A stretch of DNA of 64,000 bases from JAGTRP01 sp035255045 (GTDB lineage Bacteria; Pseudomonadota; Gammaproteobacteria; Burkholderiales; Rhodocyclaceae), in contig DATFAA010000087.1 of NCBI GenBank assembly GCA_035255045.1, positions 38,422 through 102,421 on the forward strand. The letters run 5' to 3'. Both the position numbers and the translations under genes were made by a program. A model generated the notes under the pieces. That model was given only the letters and a program-made list of their open reading frames with translations, made no database searches and was not told where the DNA came from. Of this stretch, positions 43,177 through 50,922 are shown piece after piece. Numbering within the stretch: position 1 is the first letter of the stretch; every line of letters starts with the position of its first letter.

Positions 43177-44673
43177 TCAGGCCAGGCGGAAGAAGGCCAT
43201 GGCGTCCTGTAGATCGGCCGCCTGGGCGCTCATCTCCTCGGCGGTGGCCGACAGCTCTTCCGAGGCGCTGGCATTGTGCTGGGTGGCCTCGCTCACCTGC
43301 CCCACCGCCTCGCTGATCTGGCTCGCCCCGCTGGACTGCTCCTCGGAAACGGCGGAAATCTCCATGACCAGCCGGGCCGTCTTCTCGATGCTGGGGAGCA
43401 TTTCCCCGATCAACTTGCCGGCTCCCTCGGCCAGCTTGACGCTGCTGGTGGCCAGTTCGCCGATCTCCTGGGCGGCCACCTGGCTGCGCTCGGCCAGCTT
43501 GCGCACCTCGCTCGCCACCACGGCGAAGCCCCGGCCGTGCTCCCCCGCCCGGGCTGCCTCGATGGCGGCGTTCAGCGCCAACAGGTTGGTCTGGTAGGCG
43601 ATCTCGTCCACGATGCCGATCTTCTCGGCGATCTGACGCATGGCCCCCACCGTCTCGGCGACCGCCCTGCCCCCTTCGGTGGCCCGGGCCGCCACCCCGC
43701 CGGCGATGTCCGCCGTCACCCGGGCGCTGTCCTTGTTGCGGATGATGGCGGCGGCCATCTCTTCCATGGCGGCGGAGGTTTCCTCGACGCTGGCGGCCTG
43801 CTGGCTGGTGGATTGGGACAGGGACTGGGAAGTGGCCGCCACCTGGCCGGAGGCACTGGACACCGCATGGGCACCGGCGGCCACCCGGGTCATGACCTCC
43901 CGCAGGCGGGCGGTCATGGTGGCCACGTTGCCGAGCAGCAGGCCGATCTCATCCCGGGCGTCGCTCCGGGGCTGGACCGTGAGGTCGCCGCCAGCCAGGG
44001 ACTCCACGGCCTCCATGGCCGACTTCACCGGCACCACGATGCTCCGCACCACCAGGACGGAGAACGCGACCAGGCCGGCCAGCACCGCCAGGGCAATGCC
44101 CGCCTGGCGCATCATCTGCTGGCGGAAGACCTGGTCCACGTCATCCACGTAGATGCCCGAGCCGATGACCCAGCCCCAGGGCTGGAAGCCCTGCACGTAG
44201 GAAATCTTCGGCACCGGTGCGGAAGCCCCCGGCTTGGGCCACTTGTAATCGACGAAGCCCGAGCCCTTGGCCTTGACCACCTGGGTGAACTCGGCGAACA
44301 GACGCTTGCCGTCCGGGTCCTTCACGTCGGACAAGTCCTTGCCCTCCAGTTCCGGCTTGATGGGGTGCATCACCGACACGCTGTTCATGTCGTTGATGAA
44401 GAAATAGTCGTCACTGCCGTAGCGCAGGGCGCGCACCAGGCGGATGGCCTCCTGCTGCGCCGCTTCCCGGGAGAGCTTGCCCTCCTGCTCGTCGGCATGG
44501 AGGCGCTGGGCGATGCCGTAGGCCACTTCGATCACGTTCCGGGTCTTCTGCATGCGGTCCTCCAGCAGGTTGGAGCGCAGCTCCGCCAGGCCGAAAGCCA
44601 TGCTCGCCAGAAAGCCGATGATGGACAAGAGGACCAGGATCGACAGCTTGGTCTTGATTTTCCAGTTTTTCAT
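43177..44673 (-). CDS. Methyl-accepting chemotaxis protein (single Cache sensor)
   Basis: A 498-residue chemoreceptor. TM1 (~10-30), a compact single Cache domain (~35-180) with DDYFFINDMN, MHPIKPELEGKDL and GWVIGSGIYVDDV motifs, TM2 (~188-210), HAMP, and the signalling domain whose tip reads QTNLLALNAAIEAARAGEHG. The sCache_2 pattern is typical of receptors for small organic acids. AGGAG lies five bases before ATG 44673. A C-terminal CheB/CheR-binding pentapeptide is absent (it ends FFRLA). Confidence 0.93.
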   Translation of the reverse strand: MKNWKIKTKLSILVLLSIIGFLASMAFGLAELRSNLLEDRMQKTRNVIEVAYGIAQRLHADEQEGKLSREAAQQEAIRLVRALRYGSDDYFFINDMNSVSVMHPIKPELEGKDLSDVKDPDGKRLFAEFTQVVKAKGSGFVDYKWPKPGASAPVPKISYVQGFQPWGWVIGSGIYVDDVDQVFRQQMMRQAGIALAVLAGLVAFSVLVVRSIVVPVKSAMEAVESLAGGDLTVQPRSDARDEIGLLLGNVATMTARLREVMTRVAAGAHAVSSASGQVAATSQSLSQSTSQQAASVEETSAAMEEMAAAIIRNKDSARVTADIAGGVAARATEGGRAVAETVGAMRQIAEKIGIVDEIAYQTNLLALNAAIEAARAGEHGRGFAVVASEVRKLAERSQVAAQEIGELATSSVKLAEGAGKLIGEMLPSIEKTARLVMEISAVSEEQSSGASQISEAVGQVSEATQHNASASEELSATAEEMSAQAADLQDAMAFFRLA

Positions 44674-44817
44674 AGCATCTCCTGCCGCCCCGGACATGCC
44701 TTGCCGCCCCGGGTGCGTTATATGTGTTGTGGGCAAGGGAGATGTTACTGCACCGTTGGCATAAATGCAGAATGGCCAAGGGCGCCGGGAGACCGGAAAA
44801 GCCCCGGCGCCTTCGTA

Positions 44818-44823
44818 TATAAT
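44818..44823 (+). promoter_or_regulatory. -10 element of Mn-riboswitch transcript
   Basis: A perfect TATAAT lies just upstream of the riboswitch 5' strand; transcription would begin around 44830, right at P1 of the aptamer. No good -35 hexamer is evident. The rest of the 44674-44817 gap (behind the chemoreceptor gene) shows no gene. Confidence 0.65.
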
Positions 44824-44827
44824 GCGC

Positions 44828-44938
44828 GCCGTCATTGGGGAGTAGCCGCCCTCCGTCGCGAGAGGGGCCTGCGTCAACAGACTTGCCCGGCAGGGCATGG
44901 CGCAGGCGATTTCCGGATTTGGCGAGACCTTTGGCCGC
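44828..44938 (+). ncRNA. yybP-ykoY manganese riboswitch
   Basis: The leader of the GDT1-family gene carries both conserved blocks of the yybP-ykoY aptamer: GGGGAGTAGCC (from 44837) and GAGACCTTTGGCC (44924-44936), with G/C-rich helices between them. P1 can form between 44828-44838 and 44928-44938 with a few mismatches. This class binds Mn2+ and turns on Mn exporters. The expression platform is likely the 45-base run to the exporter start near 45006, which holds GC-rich complementary segments. Boundaries are approximate. Confidence 0.88.
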
Positions 44939-45005
44939 ATCGCCTCCATCAGGCCGGGGAGCGATGGGGTCATGGGTTATGCGCCGGCCGGAGAAATAGA
45001 ATCAA

Positions 45006-45581
45006 ATGGAAGCTTTCCTCGTCTCGACGGGCATCGTCGCCCTGGCCGAAATCGGCGACAAGACCCAACTCCTTTCCCTCCTCCTGGCGGCCCGCTTCAG
45101 GAAGCCCTGGCCCATCATCGCCGGCATCTTCCTCGCCACCGTCGCCAACCACGCCTGCGCCGGCGCCGTCGGGGCCTGGATCACCACCCTCCTGGGCCCG
45201 CAGACCCTGCGCTGGGTCCTCGGCCTGTCCTTCATCGCCATGGCCGTGTGGATCATGATCCCCGACAAGATCGACGACGAGGAAGAGACCGGCAAGGAGC
45301 GGCGCTTCGGGGTGCTGGGCACCACCATCATCGCCTTCTTCCTGGCCGAGATGGGGGACAAGACCCAGGTGGCGACCGTGGCCCTGGCCGCCCAGTACGC
45401 CAGCGTCGTCGCCGTGGTCATGGGTACCACCCTGGGCATGATGATCGCCAACATTCCGGCGGTACTCCTCGGCGACAAGCTCGCCCACCGCATGCCGGTG
45501 CGCCTGGTTCATGGCGTGGCGGCGGCGATCTTCGCTATCCTCGGAGGGCTCGCCCTCGCCAACGTCGGCGGGGCGATGTAA
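45006..45581 (+). CDS. GDT1/TMEM165 (UPF0016) family manganese exporter
   Basis: A 191-residue six-TM protein with the family's duplicated signature: E15-I-G-D18-K-T in the first half and E115-M-G-D118-K-T in the second. Bacterial relatives (MneA type) export Mn2+; eukaryotic ones exchange Ca2+/Mn2+ for H+. A central acidic cytoplasmic loop (DDEEETGKE) separates the halves. The yybP-ykoY riboswitch directly upstream strongly supports a Mn role. The ATG is 11 bases before the start of the CDF gene's leader, and the two probably form one operon. Confidence 0.92.
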   Translation: MEAFLVSTGIVALAEIGDKTQLLSLLLAARFRKPWPIIAGIFLATVANHACAGAVGAWITTLLGPQTLRWVLGLSFIAMAVWIMIPDKIDDEEETGKERRFGVLGTTIIAFFLAEMGDKTQVATVALAAQYASVVAVVMGTTLGMMIANIPAVLLGDKLAHRMPVRLVHGVAAAIFAILGGLALANVGGAM

Positions 45582-45592
45582 AGGAGAATCCC

Positions 45593-46540
45593 ATGTCCCA
45601 CCCGGAACCATCCGACATTATCCAGCCCCACATCTTCAACGAGGAGAACCTGGCCGGCGAGCGCGGCACCCGGCTGGTCATGCTCATCACAGCGGCGATG
45701 ATGGTCGTCGAGATCGTGGCCGGCTGGTGGTTCAATTCCATGGCGCTCCTGGCCGACGGCTGGCACATGAGCTCCCACGCCATTGCCATCGGCCTCTCCG
45801 CCCTCGCCTACGGGGTGGCCCGGCGCTATGCCCACGACTACCGCTTCGCCTTCGGGACCTGGAAAATCGAGGTCCTGGCGGGCTTCGCCAGCGCCATCCT
45901 GCTCCTCGGCGTCGCCCTGACCATGGCCATCGGCTCGTTGGAGCGCCTGTGGGCGCCCCGGCCCATCGATTTCGGCGACGCCATAGCGGTGGCGGTCCTC
46001 GGCCTGGTCGTGAACGTGGTGTGCGCCTTCATCCTCCACGGTGCCCACGGGCACCACGACCACGACTACGATCATGGTCATGGGCACGGCCACCATCACC
46101 ACCACGACATCAACCTGCGCTCGGCCTACCTCCACGTCATCGCCGACGCCGCCACCTCGGTGCTGGCCATCGTCGCCCTGGTGGGAGGCATGCTCTACGG
46201 CTGGAACTGGCTGGACCCCCTGATGGGCATCGTCGGCGCCGTGCTGGTGGCCCGTTGGGCCTACGGCCTCATCCTCGACGCCAGCCGCATCCTCCTGGAC
46301 CGGGAGATGGACCACCCGGTGGTGGAGGAAATCCGCGACACCATCAACGGCCATGGCACCTGGTCGCCGGCGCCCCGCATCGTGGACCTCCACGTCTGGC
46401 GGGTCGGGCGCCGGCAGTTCGCGGTCATCGTCGGCCTCGTGGCTGAGGATTCCCGGATCACCCCGGAAGCCGTCAAGGCCCTCCTCGGCCAGCACGACGA
46501 ACTGGGGCACATCTCGGTCGAAGTAAACCGGCCGGCGTAG
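45593..46540 (+). CDS. dmeF: CDF family Co(II)/Ni(II) efflux transporter DmeF
   Basis: A 315-residue cation diffusion facilitator. Six TM helices; a His-rich loop at ~149-171 (HGAHGHHDHD...HGHHHHHD) lies between TM4 and TM5. The transport site reads D55..H58..H62 (ADGWHMSSH) and H181..D185 (HVIAD). The HMSSH pattern is that of DmeF-type Co/Ni/Fe exporters rather than Mn-specific CDFs, which use Asp-rich DxxxD sites. AAGGAG precedes ATG 45593, 11 bases after the GDT1 stop. It sits in a transcript led by a Mn riboswitch. Confidence 0.9.
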   Translation: MSHPEPSDIIQPHIFNEENLAGERGTRLVMLITAAMMVVEIVAGWWFNSMALLADGWHMSSHAIAIGLSALAYGVARRYAHDYRFAFGTWKIEVLAGFASAILLLGVALTMAIGSLERLWAPRPIDFGDAIAVAVLGLVVNVVCAFILHGAHGHHDHDYDHGHGHGHHHHHDINLRSAYLHVIADAATSVLAIVALVGGMLYGWNWLDPLMGIVGAVLVARWAYGLILDASRILLDREMDHPVVEEIRDTINGHGTWSPAPRIVDLHVWRVGRRQFAVIVGLVAEDSRITPEAVKALLGQHDELGHISVEVNRPA

Positions 46541-46611
46541 ACAAGGAAAAGCCGGCGGGGAACCCTGGGGTCCACTCCACCGGCTGCCGGCCCATCTGCG
46601 GCGCAGACGGA

Positions 46612-46932
46612 CTATTCCCGCTTGGCGGGCTTCAGCTGGATGTCGTTCTTGACATCGGCCACCCCGGGCACCGAGCGGGCCAGGGTCTCGGCCCGCTTGA
46701 TCTCGGCCTGGCTGTCGGCGAAGCCTCCCAGCTGGACCGTGCCCCGGTAGGTTTCCACCTTGACGCCGAGGGCGCTGACCACGGGGTCCTTGACGAAGGC
46801 GCTCTTCACCTTGGTGGTGATGGTGGCGTCGTCGATGGTCTGGCCGGTCGTCTCGCGCCCGGTATCGGCCGCGCCGGCCGCCACCGCCGCCGTCAGCATG
46901 GCGGCGGCCAGGAAGGATCTAGCCAGCCTCAT
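46612..46932 (-). CDS. BON-domain periplasmic protein (OsmY-like)
   Basis: A 106-residue protein: signal peptide (1-22, ending AGAAD), then one BON domain with DDATITTKVKSAF and VQLGGFADSQAEIKRA and a terminal VPGVADVKNDIQL. BON domains bind membranes or ligands and occur in OsmY, a stress-induced periplasmic protein. Its ATG overlaps the upstream EF-hand gene's stop by four bases (46929-46932), so the two are likely co-translated. It is convergent with dmeF. Confidence 0.9.
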   Translation of the reverse strand: MRLARSFLAAAMLTAAVAAGAADTGRETTGQTIDDATITTKVKSAFVKDPVVSALGVKVETYRGTVQLGGFADSQAEIKRAETLARSVPGVADVKNDIQLKPAKRE

Positions 46933-47525
46933 TGGCCGCTGCCTCCGGAGGAACCGCCGGTGCCGGACGAGCCGCCCATGCCGCCGCCGGAGGAGGAACC
47001 GCCCATGGCGCCACCCGAGGACGACCCGCCCATGCCGGAGGAGCCGCTAGACGACCCGGACGAGCCGCCATAGGAGTCGCTCGGGGAGCTCGTGCTGCCT
47101 GAGGAGCTGCCGCGGCTGGAGCCGCTGACGCCGGCGGCGCCGCTGGTGCCGTGGGAGGTCTGCCATTCGGACAGGGAGATCTTGCCGTCGCCGTCGGAGT
47201 CATACTCGCTGAAGTGCTTGGCGACATCCTTGGAGCGCTTGGCTTCGGACTGGGAGATCATGCCGTCCTTGTCCTTGTCGAGGCGCCGGAACTGGCGGGG
47301 CACGGAGGCGGTGGAGCCGCTGGCGGAAGTGTCGGACTGGGCGGCGGAGCCGGAGCTGGAGCCGCTCGAGCCGGACATGGAGGAGTCACGGCTGCCGGCG
47401 CTGCTGCCCATGGCGCCGCTGCTGCGGTCGCTGGAGCTGCTGGAGCTGCCGTAGTCGGCGCTGATGCCAGCCAGGGGAACGGCGCCGAGGAGGATGAGGG
47501 TGGCGAGTCGCATCTTGGATTTCAT
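46929..47525 (-). CDS. Secreted Ser/Gly-rich EF-hand protein
   Basis: A 198-residue protein with signal peptide (about 1-23), a Ser-rich region to ~75, and two EF-hand loops: DKDKDGMISQSE and DSDGDGKISLSE, both with Asp at positions 1, 3, 5 and Glu at 12. A Ser/Gly/Met-rich tail (~125-198) of repeats SSGG/GMGG follows. The loops look competent for Ca2+. The low-complexity flanks suggest a flexible extracytoplasmic protein. ATG at 47525 or 47513 may be used. It overlaps the BON gene by four bases. Confidence 0.8.
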   Translation of the reverse strand: MKSKMRLATLILLGAVPLAGISADYGSSSSSSDRSSGAMGSSAGSRDSSMSGSSGSSSGSAAQSDTSASGSTASVPRQFRRLDKDKDGMISQSEAKRSKDVAKHFSEYDSDGDGKISLSEWQTSHGTSGAAGVSGSSRGSSSGSTSSPSDSYGGSSGSSSGSSGMGGSSSGGAMGGSSSGGGMGGSSGTGGSSGGSGQ

Positions 47526-47698
47526 GTGTTTCTCCTATCAGGAAGATGAAGTGATGCAGTTCATGGCCCCGCCGGGGCCACGCTTCCAGGGAAGCAACTG
47601 AACTGTCACGTAGACTAGGCGGTCCACCTGCTGCTTTCTGTCGGACGGTACGGAATCATGTGTCGGACAATTCCTTCATCCGCGAGGGGGCGGTACCC

Positions 47699-49105
47699 AT
47701 GACCGCCGAGACTGTTTCCTCCCTCTTCTCCCGCTCCTCCGCCGCCCCCGGCCGCCACTGGCGCCAGGTTCTCCTGGCCCTGGGCTGCGTCCTGGTCATC
47801 CTGCTGCTGGTGGCCAGCTTCTGGCAGTCCAACGCCAGCCTCCAGGCCCTCGGCAAGCTCCAGGCGCAGTCCGAGCGCATCAGCCGGCTGGACAGCCTGC
47901 TGATCCAGCTGGCCGACGCCGAGAGCAGCGTCCGGGGCTACCTGCTGAGCCGCAACCGGGAATACCTGGAGCCCTACGAAGCCAGCCTGGCGACCATCCG
48001 CTACACCCTGGAGGACATCCGCGACGACCTCGCCGCCTCCCGGGAGAACGACGCCATCCTGGCCGACCTGAGCGAACTGGTGACCCTCAAGATGCGCATC
48101 CTGGCCGATGCGGTGAAGGGCCGCACGGTCAGCGAAGAAGCCCCCAAGGGCGCCGGCGCCGCCGACGGCAAGCGCTACATGGACCGCATCCGCGACACCC
48201 TGGCGGAGATCAAGCGCCGGGAGCTGGTGGAGGGCCAGCACTCCCTGGAGAGCTCGGTGAACTACTTCCACCGCACCCAGTGGGTGGTCGCCACCCTGGC
48301 CGGCGGCGCCTTCCTGCTCCTGCTCGTTCTCTATTCCGTGCTGCAGCGCCAGCTCGAGCTGCGGGAGCAGATCGCCGACCTGCTGCGGGGGGAGAACCAG
48401 CGCCTCGACGCCCTGGTCCAGGAACGCACCGACGAGCTCTCCCACCTGGCCAGCTACCTGACCAATGCCCGGGAGGCCGAGCAGGCCCGCCTGGCCCGGG
48501 AACTCCACGACGAGCTTGGCTCCCTGCTGACCGCCGCCAAGATGGACGCCAGCTGGATCGTGCGCCAGCTCGACCCGGCCACCCCGGCCGCCATCCGGGA
48601 GCGCCTGGAACGCCTGCAGGAAGCCCTCCACAACGGCATCCTCCTCAAGCGCCGCCTGATCGACGACCTGCGCCCGCCGCTGCTGAAGGAACTCGGCCTG
48701 GTGGCGGCCCTGCGGGCCCTGGCCGAGGATTTCGCCCGGAGCGCCGAGATCCGGGTGGTCCTGGATTTGCCCGAAAACGACCTCGACCTGCCCCCGGAAC
48801 AGGCCCTCGCCCTCTACCGCATCGCCCAGGAGGGGCTGACCAATATCCGCAAGCACGCCGCCGCCCGCACCGTGCAACTCGGCCTGGCCGTGGCCAAGGA
48901 CCGGGTGATCCTGCGCCTGGAGGACGACGGCCGCGGCTTCAACCCGGCCCAGGCCGGCCGGCGCCGCCACGGCCTGGCCGGCATGCGGCACCGGGTGCAG
49001 ATGTTCGCCGGGGATTTCTCCCTGGTCAGCCGGCCGGGGCACGGCACCCGCATCGTCGCCGGCATTCCCCTGGTGGGAGCCGAGGCGGCCTGCGTCCTTC
49101 AATAG
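47699..49105 (+). CDS. CHASE3 / HisKA_3 sensor histidine kinase (NarX-like)
   Basis: A 468-residue kinase. TM1 (~25-45), a helical CHASE3 sensor (~48-190: SVRGYLLSRNREYLEPY and SSVNYFHRT), TM2 (~197-220), a coiled coil, the HisKA_3 dimerisation domain with ARLARELHDELGSLL, and a HATPase_c domain with ALYRIAQEGLTNIRKHAAA, DDGRGF and GLAGMRHR. Kinases of this class phosphorylate NarL/LuxR-type regulators; such a gene lies 0.4 kb away (49528-50163), separated by a receiver-only gene. ATG at 47699 is chosen; a GTG at 47660 is possible. Confidence 0.9.
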   Translation: MTAETVSSLFSRSSAAPGRHWRQVLLALGCVLVILLLVASFWQSNASLQALGKLQAQSERISRLDSLLIQLADAESSVRGYLLSRNREYLEPYEASLATIRYTLEDIRDDLAASRENDAILADLSELVTLKMRILADAVKGRTVSEEAPKGAGAADGKRYMDRIRDTLAEIKRRELVEGQHSLESSVNYFHRTQWVVATLAGGAFLLLLVLYSVLQRQLELREQIADLLRGENQRLDALVQERTDELSHLASYLTNAREAEQARLARELHDELGSLLTAAKMDASWIVRQLDPATPAAIRERLERLQEALHNGILLKRRLIDDLRPPLLKELGLVAALRALAEDFARSAEIRVVLDLPENDLDLPPEQALALYRIAQEGLTNIRKHAAARTVQLGLAVAKDRVILRLEDDGRGFNPAQAGRRRHGLAGMRHRVQMFAGDFSLVSRPGHGTRIVAGIPLVGAEAACVLQ

Positions 49106-49515
49106 GTGACCGGGTTGCCCTGGCGGGCTGCCAGGACGTAGTCGATGAGGTCGTCGAACTGGAAGGCCTTGTCGAAGAAACCGTCGGCGCCCAGGTTGTG
49201 GCAGCGCTCCCGCAGGCTGGGGTGGCCGTAGTTGGAGAAGACCACCGCCCGCAGATGGCCGAAGCGCCCGGGATGGCTGGCCAGGACCCGCAGCACCCCG
49301 AGGCCGCTGCCCGACCCCAGCTCCAGGTCCACGATGACGAGATCGGCCCGGCACTCCCCCAGGAGGCGGATGGCCGACGTCTCGTCGGCGGCTTCACCGA
49401 CCACCATGACCCCTTCCAGCTCCCCCAGGATGCCGGCCAGGAGCCGGCACAGCCGGGGCGAATCCTCGACCAGGACCACCCGCAGGGGAGGCGCAAGGGG
49501 CGAGGTCCCGGACAC
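49099..49515 (-). CDS. Receiver-only response regulator
   Basis: A 138-residue stand-alone receiver: acidic pair E17-D18, phospho-Asp D63 (VIVDLELGSGSG), T/S in VVFSNYG and Lys in FFDKAFQ. It has no output domain. It lies between the CHASE3 kinase (convergent, 3' ends overlap by seven bases) and the NarL-type regulator (same strand, upstream). It could act as a phosphate sink, a diffusible protein-binding regulator, or a phosphorelay intermediate. Confidence 0.88.
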   Translation of the reverse strand: MSGTSPLAPPLRVVLVEDSPRLCRLLAGILGELEGVMVVGEAADETSAIRLLGECRADLVIVDLELGSGSGLGVLRVLASHPGRFGHLRAVVFSNYGHPSLRERCHNLGADGFFDKAFQFDDLIDYVLAARQGNPVTY

Positions 49516-49527
49516 CGCCGCGTCTCC

Positions 49528-50163
49528 TCATCCGACGATCAGGCCATTGCGGATGGCGTAGGCCGCCAGTTCGGCGTTGCTGGACAGGGAGAGCTTCTCC
49601 AGCAGGCGGGAGCGGTAGGTGCTGACCGTCTTGACGCTGAGGTTGAGGGCGGCGGCGATGTCCGACACCGAGGCGCCCTGGGCCAGCTGCAGGAAGACTT
49701 CCAGCTCCCGCTCCGAGAGCTGGGCATGGGTGGGCAGGACGATGTCGCCGGCGCACTCCCCGGCCAGGAGCTCGGCGGTGCGGGCCGAGACGTAGCGCCG
49801 CCCGCTGGCGACGGTGCGGATGGCGCGGATGAGCTCCTCCCGCTCGCACTCCTTCGACAGGTAGCCGTCGGCGCCGTGGCGGATCATGGCCAGGGCGTAG
49901 CGCTCCTCGGGGAAGCCGCTCAGCATCAGGACCTTGATGCCCGGGTGGCGCTGGCGCACCGCCCGCAGCACGTCCACGCCGCTCTGGCCGGGCAGGGAGA
50001 GGTCGAGGAGCAGGACGTCGCAGTCGATTTCCCGGAGGCGCTGCAGGGCCTCCTCGCCGGAGGAAGCCTCGAAGACGATGTTGATCTCGATTTCCTCGGC
50101 CAGCATTTCCCGGAAGCCGGCGCGCACAATGCCGTGGTCGTCCACGATGGCAAGTCGGAGCAT
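49528..50163 (-). CDS. NarL/LuxR-type two-component response regulator
   Basis: A 211-residue regulator: receiver with phospho-Asp D54 (LLLDLSLPGQSG), S/T in MLSGFPEE, Lys in YLSKECE, and a C-terminal LuxR helix-turn-helix with LSERELEVF and IAAALNLSVKTVSTYRSRLLEKL. It is the obvious partner for the nearby HisKA_3 kinase. Its stop lies 12 bases before the receiver-only gene start, so the two minus-strand genes are probably one operon. Targets unknown. Confidence 0.93.
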   Translation of the reverse strand: MLRLAIVDDHGIVRAGFREMLAEEIEINIVFEASSGEEALQRLREIDCDVLLLDLSLPGQSGVDVLRAVRQRHPGIKVLMLSGFPEERYALAMIRHGADGYLSKECEREELIRAIRTVASGRRYVSARTAELLAGECAGDIVLPTHAQLSERELEVFLQLAQGASVSDIAAALNLSVKTVSTYRSRLLEKLSLSSNAELAAYAIRNGLIVG

Positions 50164-50313
50164 GGCTGGAAGCCTCTCGCACTGGGGAAGTAGGGAATTG
50201 GGTCTTGCCGGGGCCCCTTTAGTTCAGCCCCGGGACTGCCCCGCTGCGGGGAGCCGGGGCGCCGCCGCCCCCGGGGAAAAGGACGGCGGCCGCGGCGGGT
50301 GGGGGCGGTGGAC

Positions 50314-50661
50314 TTACTGGAGGCCCTTGGCGAGGGGCTTGCTGCTTTCCAGCATGGCGTTCTGGAGTTCGGCGCCGAATTCGCTCCCGAGCAGGACCAT
50401 CTGCTGCATATCCACCACCGCCTTCTCCCCCAGGAGCTTGAACAGCTCCGCCTGCTTGCCGGCCAGGGCCTCCAGGTCCTCGGGACTATGCACCGCCACC
50501 GCCGCCTTGCACTGGTTGATGCCGATGGCCATGTAGGTTTCCAGGGCACTGAGCTGGATGTTGGCCATTTTCCCGGCCTTTTCGGCGGCCAGGCTGGAGA
50601 TGGTCTGGAAGGGCGCCAGCAAGGACTCGACCGAGACCGCGGCGAAGGGATTGATGGTCAT
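50314..50661 (-). CDS. Phasin family protein
   Basis: A 115-residue phasin (PhaP-like) of alpha-helical, amphipathic character, with FAAVSVESLLAPFQTI at the N terminus and NIQLSALETYMAIGINQ mid-protein. Phasins coat polyhydroxyalkanoate granules and control their size and number. AGGAG lies eight bases before ATG 50661. No PHA synthase is in the window. The flanking gaps hold GC-rich stem-loops but no genes. Confidence 0.85.
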   Translation of the reverse strand: MTINPFAAVSVESLLAPFQTISSLAAEKAGKMANIQLSALETYMAIGINQCKAAVAVHSPEDLEALAGKQAELFKLLGEKAVVDMQQMVLLGSEFGAELQNAMLESSKPLAKGLQ

Positions 50662-50922
50662 GGATTTATTCTCCTGAGGGGGATTGAACTAGGCGACGCG
50701 GGGCGGGGACGCCCCGGAAGAAACATCAGACCACGCCGTCATGGAGGGCATCAATAGACCCAACACCCCATTTTTGAGACCCCCGGTTTTCCGGGCATTC
50801 CGCCATCCGTACTGCCGCCGGCACTTTCCCGGCACTCCGGAACCCACCGGGCGTCTACCTGCTCGGGATTTGAGCACTGGGCGCGGCAACGGCCGCGGAC
50901 CCGAGAAAGGACGCGCGGCTCG

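Noticed and set aside
46550..46585. Bidirectional terminator between dmeF and the BON gene
   Set aside because: AGCCGGCGG/CCACCGGCT pairs with a mismatch across an 18-base loop and no T-run follows on either strand; too weak to call.
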